From positions 1 to 5,004 of the forward strand of contig DIQZ01000002.1 of the NCBI GenBank assembly GCA_002424305.1: DNA of 5,004 nucleotides, given 5' to 3'. This document shows, in pieces, positions 1-4,711 of the stretch. Within the stretch, counting starts at the first letter, position 1. Every line of letters begins with the position of its first letter. The notes beneath the pieces were generated by a model. It was not told the DNA's origin and did no database searches. It was given only the letters and a program-made list of their open reading frames with translations. Source of the stretch: Firmicutes bacterium UBA5449 (GTDB lineage Bacteria > Bacillota > SHA-98 > UBA4971). Both the position numbers and the translations under genes were made by a program.

Positions 1-749
1 GATGGTCAGAGAGCTTTGTGGCTCATAAGTCTCAGGTGATAAGGCTTCCTGATAACGTATCTTTTGAAAATGCAGCCCTTATAGACGCTTTTTGCTCTGC
101 GCTCCATCCGGTTATGAGGAACTATCCCAAAGATGATGATACATGCCTTGTCATGGGCGCAGGTGTCATTGGTTTGTCAGTGGTAGCGAGCTTACGGGCG
201 TTGGGAAGCTCAGCAAAGATAGTCGTACTTGCTAAATATCCGCATCAAGCCGCTCTCGCCAGGAGTTACGGTGCTGACGCTGTGGTGTGTTTGAAGGAAG
301 ACCCCGATTACTTCCAAGCTCTTGCAGAAATCCTTGACGGAGAGCTTCTGAAACCCATCATTGGGAAACGGATCATGGAAGGTGGGGCAGATGTAGTGTT
401 CGAGTGCGTAGGGAGTGCGACCAGTATCGATGATTCCTTGAGGTTTACGAGAGCCGGTGGAAAGGTCGTGCTGGTGGGACTCGCTTCTTATCCCAAGGGG
501 GTAGACTGGACACCCATATGGCTTAATGAGATCACGGTCAAGGGGTCGTATTGGTGCGGCGGTGAACACTACTTAAGAAAAAACACGACTACGTACAAGG
601 TAGCTGTAAGCCTGCTTGAAGAAGGAAAGGTATCTTTGGAACAGCTCCTCACGCACAAATTCAGAGTCGAGGATTATAAGGAAGCTATTGAAGCTAACCT
701 CAACAAATCGCGGACAGGCTTGATAAAATCAGCGTTTTACTTTGAGTGA
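1..749 (+). CDS. Zinc-type medium-chain alcohol/polyol dehydrogenase, 3' part
   Basis: This is the C-terminal part of a medium-chain dehydrogenase/reductase (MDR) of the threonine/sorbitol/alcohol dehydrogenase type, which oxidises a hydroxyl group with NAD(P). The frame is open to the left edge, and residues before the GTG at 18 (W-S-E-S-F) continue the usual family pattern '(G)xxxE(Y/F)v..h..i.lPd.vsfe.AAl'. That GTG is therefore an internal Val, and the true start with the zinc-binding GroES-like domain lies outside the window. The visible part carries the Rossmann glycine motif GAGVIGLSVVASLRALG at about residues 48-64 (counting from position 18). It also has the family blocks DVVFECVGSA and GGKVVLVGL. 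The position after the second Rossmann strand (VVLAKYPHQ) has Lys where NAD-specific members usually have Asp, which hints at NADP preference; this is inference. The substrate cannot be told. The gene ends at TGA 747-749, with no partner gene close downstream. Confidence 0.9.
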   Translation, partial: WSESFVAHKSQVIRLPDNVSFENAALIDAFCSALHPVMRNYPKDDDTCLVMGAGVIGLSVVASLRALGSSAKIVVLAKYPHQAALARSYGADAVVCLKEDPDYFQALAEILDGELLKPIIGKRIMEGGADVVFECVGSATSIDDSLRFTRAGGKVVLVGLASYPKGVDWTPIWLNEITVKGSYWCGGEHYLRKNTTTYKVAVSLLEEGKVSLEQLLTHKFRVEDYKEAIEANLNKSRTGLIKSAFYFE

Positions 750-810
750 AGATAAAAACCAAGACTTCTGTTACGATAGCCTGCTGAGAAATCCTCGTTC
801 ATTATTCCTC

Positions 811-875
811 GCGAAAAGGCCTTGCCCTTGTTAATGGGCGGGGAGAATGTCAAGATGTGGCCTTTTTTGCTTTGT
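811..875 (+). terminator. Probable intrinsic terminator with a nested hairpin
   Basis: An outer stem pairs AAAAGGCC (814-821) with GGCCTTTT (859-866). The T-rich tract CCTTTTTTG (861-869) forms the 3' arm and tail. Inside the outer loop a second stem, GCCC (824-827) with GGGC (836-839), can form. The position after the dehydrogenase stop and before the transpeptidase gene suits a terminator of the upstream operon. The 37-nt interior is longer than in a normal terminator, so it may instead be a structured leader. Confidence 0.5.
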
Positions 876-881
876 TACTGA

Positions 882-894
882 CACCTGCCAGGTG
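882..894. promoter_or_regulatory. Short perfect inverted repeat upstream of the transpeptidase gene
   Basis: CACCT (882-886) and AGGTG (890-894) are perfect inverted copies around a 3-base centre. They lie about 76 bp before the preferred start of the transpeptidase gene. This could be an operator or a small hairpin. No convincing sigma-A promoter was seen around it, so the role is open. Confidence 0.25.
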
Positions 895-955
895 ATGGTA
901 CGCATATCATGTGAGCGTAGACTGTAACTTACATCCACTAAAAGGATGTCAAGGC

Positions 956-962
956 GGGGAGG
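956..962 (+). promoter_or_regulatory. Ribosome binding site that decides the transpeptidase start
   Basis: GGGGAGG ends 8 bases before the in-frame TTG at 971. This is a near-ideal Shine-Dalgarno match and spacing. The longer candidate start, GTG 911, has only a weak and distant AGGTG (890-894) in front of it. Confidence 0.6.
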
Positions 963-970
963 GCTTGACA

Positions 971-2194
971 TTGCTTAATAGGCCACTGAAATTTAAACGG
1001 GGCGATAAAGGCCCGTTCATTGTAGATATCCAGGAGATGTTCGCAAAACTCGGTTTTGATCCGGGTGAACCGGAAGGGGTCTTCGTAGCAAAGACTGAAG
1101 ATGCGGTAAGAGTGTTTCAGTCTGAATATGGCCTTGAGGTTACCGGTATTGTCGACCCGAAAACACTGAAGTTTCTTTATGACGAGGCGGATCCGGAAGG
1201 ATACCCTACCGCGCTTATTGAGGGACAAGAGGCACATGGGGAAGAGCACGAGATATATGCTGATGAGCACAGAGTTCTTGCTGACGACAAATACGGGATC
1301 CCTGACGGCGGACATGAGGTTCCTACAGACGGATATGAGCCGCCTGATGTCGGGCATGCGGCTCCTAAAGATGAACACGAGACTCCAGATGACGGACATG
1401 ACATCCCTTTTGAGGGGCATGAGTCCGAAGAAGATGCGAAATTAACCCAGATCAGCACAGGTGAAGCGTCTGTAAACGGCAAGGAGCTTGGAGCTGATGA
1501 GGAGCTTTTAGTCGACCTCGCTGAAGCCGGACCTGCTTCAGCCACCGGTGCAACTGCACCTGAGCATACAATTGTGATCAGTCTTAGTGAACATGCATTG
1601 GGGCTCTATCAAGGCAATCAGCTTATTAAGCGTTATCCTGTTGCCCACGGCAAACCCTCAACTCCTACACCTGTTGGCACTCATAGAGTCTTAGAGAAGG
1701 TCCTCCATCCCGGAGGTGCGCTGGGCACGAGATGGATTGGATTTACCTATCAGATGCATGGGATACATGGGACGAACCGCCCTGAACTCATCGGACAGGA
1801 AGTCTCCAACGGGTGTGTGAGGATGCATAACTCTAACGTGGAAGAGCTCTACGACATAGTCAATGTAGGAACACCGGTTGTGGTAATGGTATCACCGGTT
1901 CAGTCTTGGTCAGACCTGGGAAAACCTGCAGGTCAGACAGGAGCTGGTTCGGGGCAGACAGGGAAACCTATAGGGAAACCTACAGGGACACCCACAGGAA
2001 TCCTAGATCCTGCTGCACCTCAGCCGAAAGATCCGGTAGGGCCAAGTCCCGGTCGTACTTACACTGTTCAACCCGGCGATAGCATCTGGTCTATCGCCAA
2101 GCGTTTCGGGACTACTGTAGACGCCATTGTGGCCGCTAATGATATCAGAAACCCGGACATTATTTACCCGGGTGAAGTTCTTAAGATACCGTAG
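971..2194 (+). CDS. L,D-transpeptidase (YkuD fold) with peptidoglycan-binding and LysM domains
   Basis: Likely forms 3-3 (meso-diaminopimelate) peptide cross-links in peptidoglycan or attaches or exchanges wall peptides. Residue numbers count from TTG 971 (407 aa). Residues about 6-70 are a peptidoglycan-binding type 1 domain (KFKRGDKGPFIVDIQEM ... AVRVFQSEYGL). Residues 84-153 are an acidic His/Pro-rich seven-residue repeat. Residues about 200-310 are the YkuD domain, with HGKPSTPTPVGT, then HGIHGT (263-268) and the active-site block SNGCVRM (279-285) with nucleophile Cys282. A Gly/Pro/Thr-rich linker (about 317-362) leads to a C-terminal LysM (363-407; YTVQPGDSIWSIAKRFG). Start: TTG 971 is preferred for its ribosome binding site; GTG 911 would add 20 residues that look unlike the family. 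Neither start gives a signal peptide or membrane segment. B. subtilis YkuD, a spore protein, also lacks one, so forespore expression is possible (inference). It stands alone between a probable terminator and a 318-bp gap. Confidence 0.92.
   Translation: MLNRPLKFKRGDKGPFIVDIQEMFAKLGFDPGEPEGVFVAKTEDAVRVFQSEYGLEVTGIVDPKTLKFLYDEADPEGYPTALIEGQEAHGEEHEIYADEHRVLADDKYGIPDGGHEVPTDGYEPPDVGHAAPKDEHETPDDGHDIPFEGHESEEDAKLTQISTGEASVNGKELGADEELLVDLAEAGPASATGATAPEHTIVISLSEHALGLYQGNQLIKRYPVAHGKPSTPTPVGTHRVLEKVLHPGGALGTRWIGFTYQMHGIHGTNRPELIGQEVSNGCVRMHNSNVEELYDIVNVGTPVVVMVSPVQSWSDLGKPAGQTGAGSGQTGKPIGKPTGTPTGILDPAAPQPKDPVGPSPGRTYTVQPGDSIWSIAKRFGTTVDAIVAANDIRNPDIIYPGEVLKIP
1220..1429 (+). repeat. In-frame 21-bp tandem repeats coding for about ten 7-residue units
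   Basis: Inside the transpeptidase gene the protein repeats a seven-residue unit of the form x-D-(G/E)-H-E-x-P. The clearest units are DGGHEVP, TDGYEPP, DVGHAAP, KDEHETP and DDGHDIP, with weaker ones before (EEHEIYA, DEHRVLA, DDKYGIP) and one after (FEGHESE). His or Tyr falls every seven residues over the last six units, and a one-residue shift separates the early units. The segment is strongly acidic and links the peptidoglycan-binding domain to the catalytic region. It probably acts as an extended spacer; metal binding by its histidines is speculative. Confidence 0.8.
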
Positions 2195-2406
2195 TGCTTA
2201 GCAAATAGGTCTCTTTGTAGGTCCGAGTCCATAAACATAAGGTTGTCTTGTTTTTCTAAACAAGTCTTTCGCTGCTGTAATATCTAGGGGAGAGCGTATC
2301 GCGGTCTAGCTGTCGGCGAGCTTATCGGTGTGATTATCAATCTGCTTACCGGTCTGAGAATGAGATTGCCGGTGTTCTATTGCGGAGACCTGGTTGGGCC
2401 TTCCGG
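2195..2406. other. Non-coding gap after the transpeptidase gene
   Basis: No supported gene is seen here: the frames are broken or lack starts with ribosome binding sites. It holds the weak hairpin at 2247-2264 (listed separately). A pair of imperfect direct repeats, GCTTATCGGTGTGA (2320-2333) and GCTTACCGGTCTGA (2344-2357), lies 24 bp apart. A 6-bp stem pairs CAATCT (2338-2343) with AGATTG (2363-2368). These could form a structured RNA or be chance. Confidence 0.4.
2247..2270 (+). terminator. Weak candidate terminator downstream of the transpeptidase gene
   Basis: CTTGTTT (2247-2253) and AAACAAG (2258-2264) form a 7-bp stem with a 4-base loop, followed by TCTTTC. It sits 53 bases after the stop codon. 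The stem is AT-rich and the T tract is short, so termination would be inefficient at best. Confidence 0.3.
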
Positions 2407-2428
2407 ATTGTCATACACAATTGACAAT
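2407..2428. promoter_or_regulatory. Inverted repeat over the -35 box of marR (candidate operator)
   Basis: ATTGTCA (2407-2413) and TGACAAT (2422-2428) are perfect 7-bp inverted copies with an 8-bp spacer. The right arm contains most of the -35 hexamer TTGACA (2421-2426). Placement and size (22 bp) fit a MarR dimer site, which would block RNA polymerase at the gene's own promoter. Binding is inference. Confidence 0.55.
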
Positions 2429-2449
2429 GCGAAGAATTACGCGTAATAT
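2421..2449 (+). promoter_or_regulatory. Sigma-A type promoter for the MarR-family gene
   Basis: A perfect -35 TTGACA (2421-2426) and a -10 TAATAT (2444-2449, 4 of 6 consensus bases) are separated by an ideal 17 bp. Transcription would start near 2456, leaving a leader of about 57 bases before GTG 2513. Confidence 0.7.
2436..2447. promoter_or_regulatory. Perfect 12-bp palindrome over the -10 box of marR (candidate operator)
   Basis: ATTACGCGTAAT is a perfect palindrome sharing four bases with the -10 hexamer. Its centre is 24 bp from the centre of the inverted repeat over the -35 box. It is a strong candidate for autorepressor binding. Confidence 0.5.
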
Positions 2450-2465
2450 GAAACTACGATCTACG

Positions 2466-2489
2466 AATAATACGAAATGCGTAATTATT
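2466..2489. promoter_or_regulatory. Imperfect dyad in the marR leader
   Basis: AATAATACG (2466-2474) and CGTAATTATT (2480-2489) are inverted copies except for one missing base. The GCGTAAT core of the palindrome over the -10 box recurs here (2479-2485). It may be a third operator or a small leader hairpin just before the ribosome binding site GGGAGGA (2499-2505). Confidence 0.35.
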
Positions 2490-2512
2490 GAGGCAGCAGG
2501 GAGGACGTCAAG

Positions 2513-2977
2513 GTGGGAGAGGGAATCCATGTGCGCAATGCCATCACCGGCCTCGATGAGTTAATTCTTACTCTCGGACAGCGCATACTTACTTACTTCG
2601 CATCAAGAAGCGCAGATTTCACAATCAAAGAGATGTTTCTCATAGACGTTCTCGGAGCGCGTGACTTTGCGACCATGTCAGAGCTTGCCCAGATTCTTTC
2701 GGTACCTCTTACTACTATGACGAGTATGGTCACAAGACTGGTCAAAAGAGGTTACTTAGACCGTTACCGAACAGAAGAAGACAGAAGGGTTGTCTTCGTT
2801 AGACTGTCTTCGCAAGGGCACGAGATATTCCAGCAGCACAGACAGGCATACATAAGAACCGTAAGTGACGTGCTAGGAGACCTCACTGAAGAGGAACAGA
2901 AGACGATTCTTGCATTCATAGGTGAAGTGCTCACTGCTATGTCTTCCGGCCGTTCTTCCGGGAGTGGCCGAGGTTAA
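2513..2977 (+). CDS. MarR-family transcriptional regulator
   Basis: A 154-residue protein, the normal size for MarR dimeric winged helix-turn-helix regulators, which usually repress their own and a neighbouring gene until a small ligand binds. Residues about 8-35 form the N-terminal dimerisation helix. Residues 55-80 are the helix-turn-helix (MSELAQILSVPLTTMTSMVTRLVKRG), and residues 83-98 are the wing with the family-typical EEDRRVVFVRLS. A long C-terminal helical part ends in a Ser/Gly/Arg-rich tail (SSGRSSGSGRG). There are no cysteines, so it is not a thiol-oxidation sensor of the OhrR type. Start GTG 2513 is chosen because GGGAGGA (2499-2505) lies 7 bases upstream. The promoter carries inverted repeats, pointing to autorepression. 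The next gene, an SDR oxidoreductase, is about 250 bp downstream on the same strand and is the natural second target. The ligand is unknown. Confidence 0.92.
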   Translation: MGEGIHVRNAITGLDELILTLGQRILTYFASRSADFTIKEMFLIDVLGARDFATMSELAQILSVPLTTMTSMVTRLVKRGYLDRYRTEEDRRVVFVRLSSQGHEIFQQHRQAYIRTVSDVLGDLTEEEQKTILAFIGEVLTAMSSGRSSGSGRG

Positions 2978-2993
2978 CTGCAACGATATCGGC

Positions 2994-3055
2994 TTTGGCA
3001 AGGCCAAACATGTTGAGGCTAGCTATTTCAGGTTAGCCCTGTCGATGCCAAGGGC
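2994..3055 (+). promoter_or_regulatory. Cluster of hairpins, two of them mutually exclusive, in the marR-SDR spacer
   Basis: Three stems can be drawn. TTTGGC (2994-2999) pairs with GCCAAA (3003-3008). The segment 3017-3024 pairs with 3031-3038, an 8-bp stem with two G-T wobbles and a 6-base loop. GCCCT (3036-3040) pairs with AGGGC (3051-3055). The last two share bases 3036-3038, so they cannot coexist. No T tract follows, so this is not a classical terminator or attenuator. Confidence 0.3.
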
Positions 3056-3084
3056 GGTAACATCAAGTAGAAGCAAGCGCAAGA

Positions 3085-3222
3085 CACCAAGAAGACTTGA
3101 AAAGAAGCACCAAGAAGGCTTGAGAAGAATGAGCAAGAAGAATTGAAGAGAAGCGCCAAGAAGACTTAAGGAGAATCATCAGGAAGGCTTGAGAGCAATT
3201 ACCAGAAAGGCTTAGGGGGAAT
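3085..3222 (+). repeat. Six tandem degenerate 23-bp repeats before the SDR gene
   Basis: Six contiguous 23-bp units begin at 3085, 3108, 3131, 3154, 3177 and 3200. The unit consensus is about CRCCAAGAAGRCTT followed by GAGAAGAAT. By eye, units 1 and 2 match at 20 of 23 positions, units 2 and 4 at 19, and units 2 and 5 at 19. A more worn, 24-bp copy may precede them (3061-3084). Five of six units hold the palindromic core AAG(A/G)CTT. The + strand is almost all purine. Because 23 is not a multiple of 3, and stop codons fall inside, the array is not a coding repeat. The last unit holds AGGGGG (3214-3219), the ribosome binding site of the SDR gene. Confidence 0.85.
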
Positions 3223-3226
3223 GTCT

Positions 3227-4222
3227 GTGATAGTCATAACCGGCCCTACAGGACACATAGGAAACGTTCTTGCAAGGGAACTCTCAAAACGCGGCGAGCG
3301 TGTCAGGGCATTAGTGCTTCCTGCTGAAGACATCACACCTATCTCAGGTTTGGATGTAGAGATTGCTCAAGGCAATATTCTTGATTTGGACTCGCTAATC
3401 AAAGCATTTGAAGGCGCTGATGTTGTCTATCACCTGGCAGGGATAATTTCCATTGTTCCCGGCGAATGGGATAAGCTCTACAGAGTCAATGTAGAGGGCA
3501 CTAAGAACGTTATCGAAGCTTGCCTCAAATGTAGGGTCAGAAGACTGGTTTATGCAAGCTCCATCCATGCGTTTGCAGAACCACCTCCCGGTATTACTTT
3601 TGATGAGACTTCTCCCTTTGACCCCGACAAGTTAAGCATGGAATACGATAGATCAAAAGCCATGGCTACTCTGGAAGTCCTGAAGGCTGTTCCGAAGGGA
3701 CTGGACGTAGTGGTGACATGCCCCACAGGGGTAATAGGTCCCTACGACTATAGACTGTCTGAAATGGGCCGACTAATCAGGGATTTTTCCAGAAAGACCT
3801 TGGTTGGATATGTGGACGGAGCGTATGATTTTGTTGATGTTCGCGATGTGGTACAAGGCCTTATCTTAGCATGTGAACGCGGCAAGACAGGAGAAAGCTA
3901 TATCCTCTCCGGGGAGAGAATTACTATCCCCGAGATCATGTCCTTATTGGAGGAGTTAACAGGCTCGCCCATGCCGAGGTTAAAGTTTCCTGTTTGGGTT
4001 GCGGAGATTGCAGCTGCGATTCTTACTCCGTTATACCTTATGGTAGTACGCGAACGACCTATCCTCACAACATGTTCCATCCAAACACTTCAAAGGAATT
4101 CTGAGACGACTTCACGAAAAGCCATGGAAGAGTTGGGTTATTCCGCCCGCCCCATCAGGCATGCTATTGAAGACTCCATAAAATGGCTAAAGGAGCACGG
4201 TATGCTCAAGTCATCGAGATAA
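3227..4222 (+). CDS. Extended-SDR NAD(P)-dependent epimerase/dehydratase or dihydroflavonol-reductase-like oxidoreductase
   Basis: Extended short-chain dehydrogenase/reductase with a Rossmann fold, acting on a nucleotide sugar or a small carbonyl compound; the substrate cannot be told. Numbers count from GTG 3227 (331 aa). TGPTGHIG (5-12) is the cofactor glycine motif. VVYHLAG (66-72) and YASS (109-112) are the usual active-site and cofactor loops. Tyr140 and Lys144 form the catalytic YxxxK (YDRSK). The block FVDVRDVVQGLILACERG is typical of dihydroflavonol-4-reductase and HpnA-like members. No membrane anchor is needed; the hydrophobic stretch FPVWVAEIAAAIL is common in this family. Start: ATG 3221 has AGGGGG only one base upstream, whereas GTG 3227 has it at 7 bases, so GTG is preferred; the change is two residues. 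It is the only gene closely following marR and probably shares its control. Confidence 0.88.
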   Translation: MIVITGPTGHIGNVLARELSKRGERVRALVLPAEDITPISGLDVEIAQGNILDLDSLIKAFEGADVVYHLAGIISIVPGEWDKLYRVNVEGTKNVIEACLKCRVRRLVYASSIHAFAEPPPGITFDETSPFDPDKLSMEYDRSKAMATLEVLKAVPKGLDVVVTCPTGVIGPYDYRLSEMGRLIRDFSRKTLVGYVDGAYDFVDVRDVVQGLILACERGKTGESYILSGERITIPEIMSLLEELTGSPMPRLKFPVWVAEIAAAILTPLYLMVVRERPILTTCSIQTLQRNSETTSRKAMEELGYSARPIRHAIEDSIKWLKEHGMLKSSR

Positions 4223-4248
4223 GGCTCTCGATTCGGCCTGTCTGACAC

Positions 4249-4264
4249 ATAAACCCCGGTTTAT
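4249..4264. promoter_or_regulatory. Inverted repeat after the SDR gene
   Basis: ATAAACC (4249-4255) and GGTTTAT (4258-4264) are perfect 7-bp inverted copies around CC. It lies 26 bases after the SDR stop. With no T tract it is a poor intrinsic terminator, so it may be an operator or a short mRNA 3'-end hairpin. Confidence 0.35.
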
Positions 4265-4275
4265 AGAGGAAGACT

Positions 4276-4344
4276 ATGGAAAGCTATCACAATTTTCCAG
4301 GAAGGAGTTACGGTAAGCTCGCCGAAGAAGATATGTGCAGGTGA
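4276..4344 (+). CDS. Possible 22-residue small ORF between the SDR gene and mazE
   Basis: ATG 4276 is preceded by AGAGGAAG (4265-4272), a usable ribosome binding site 3 bases away, and runs for 22 codons to TGA 4342. The product would be a soluble, charged peptide with no recognised motif. It ends 11 bases before the -35 box of the mazE promoter. It could equally be chance; only conservation in relatives would support it. Confidence 0.15.
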   Translation: MESYHNFPGRSYGKLAEEDMCR

Positions 4345-4354
4345 GGAGGGTGTA

Positions 4355-4384
4355 TTGACACTCTTTTCGCAAGACGTATATAAT
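4355..4384 (+). promoter_or_regulatory. Consensus sigma-A promoter of the mazEF operon
   Basis: Perfect -35 TTGACA (4355-4360) and perfect -10 TATAAT (4379-4384) are separated by 18 bp. Transcription would begin near 4391, about 40 bases before the antitoxin start. An in-frame TTG within the -35 box extends the open frame but cannot be the start. Confidence 0.88.
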
Positions 4385-4405
4385 TTCAGTATAGAACTCA
4401 GTATA
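4376..4405 (+). repeat. Three GTATA iterons over the mazEF -10 and start region (candidate operator)
   Basis: GTATA occurs at 4376-4380, 4389-4393 and 4401-4405, with spacings of 13 and 12 bp. The last two belong to an 8-bp direct repeat, TCAGTATA (4386-4393 and 4398-4405). Ribbon-helix-helix antitoxins often bind spaced direct or inverted short sites over their own promoter, so this is the likely autoregulatory operator. This is inference from position and spacing. Confidence 0.5.
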
Positions 4406-4429
4406 TATTGTGAAGCTGGAGGGGTTGCG

Positions 4430-4711
4430 GTGGCCCAGGTTAAGAGAGTCATGATTACTATGCCCGATAGCCTCTTAGAAGAGGTAGACGGTCTTGCGAA
4501 GCAAGAAAATCGCAACCGAAGCGAATTTATAAGGGAAGTCATGCGATGTTACATTGATGACAGACGCAGAAGAGAGCTTCGCGAAACGCTAAGAGAGGGC
4601 TACTGCAAAATGTCACAGCTAAATCGTGAGTTGGCTGAAGAAGGCGTAACCGCATGTGAACAAGCCTTCGCGCTCTATGAGGAGGTCCTGGCGCGTAGCA
4701 ATGGAGCTTAG
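4430..4711 (+). CDS. mazE: MazE/EndoAI-type ribbon-helix-helix antitoxin
   Basis: Antitoxin that binds and inhibits the MazF endoribonuclease coded next to it and, with it, represses the operon. It has 93 residues, matching B. subtilis EndoAI (93). The N-terminus (4-42) is a CopG-like ribbon-helix-helix: strand VKRVMITMP, then SLLEEVDGLAKQENRNRSEFIREVMRCYI. The Arg/Lys of the strand would contact DNA as a dimer. The C-terminal part (about 45-93) contains LREGYCKMSQLN, which resembles EndoAI MRRGYMEMAKIN; in that complex this tail wraps the toxin. Start GTG 4430 is chosen because GGAGGGG (4418-4424) lies 5 bases upstream and the reading begins just before the family's first strand. A strong promoter and GTATA iterons lie in front. 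The gene overlaps mazF by 11 bp, which suggests translational coupling. The alanine racemase gene that often precedes this pair in Bacilli is absent here. Confidence 0.92.
   Translation: MAQVKRVMITMPDSLLEEVDGLAKQENRNRSEFIREVMRCYIDDRRRRELRETLREGYCKMSQLNRELAEEGVTACEQAFALYEEVLARSNGA

Noticed and set aside
903..911. CATATCATG as a sporulation sigma factor (sigma-E or sigma-K) -10 element
   Set aside because: It partly resembles those consensus sequences and would suit a spore enzyme, but no matching -35 element was found at the right distance.
965..993. TTGACA at 965-970 as a promoter -35 box
   Set aside because: No -10-like hexamer lies at 16-18 bp spacing, and it falls inside the start region of the transpeptidase gene.
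1177..1545. Long reverse-strand and alternate-frame ORFs over the transpeptidase repeat region
   Set aside because: They mirror the in-frame 21-bp repeats, lack ribosome binding sites and give low-complexity Ser/Cys-rich or Met-rich proteins.
2922..3146. Open frame of 74 codons overlapping the end of marR and entering the 23-bp array
   Set aside because: It starts at a GTG inside marR with no ribosome binding site and stops within repeat unit 3. Its Lys/Arg-rich end is only the purine-rich repeat read in one frame. Three 23-bp units make 69 bp, so similar residues recur every 23 codons, but stop codons interrupt.
3085..3222. The 23-bp array as a CRISPR array
   Set aside because: The units are directly adjacent with no spacers, are degenerate, and no cas genes are nearby.
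4355..4429. N-terminal extension of MazE from TTG 4355
   Set aside because: This TTG is the -35 box and the extension crosses the -10 box and the transcription start. GTG 4430 has a strong ribosome binding site and matches the family length.
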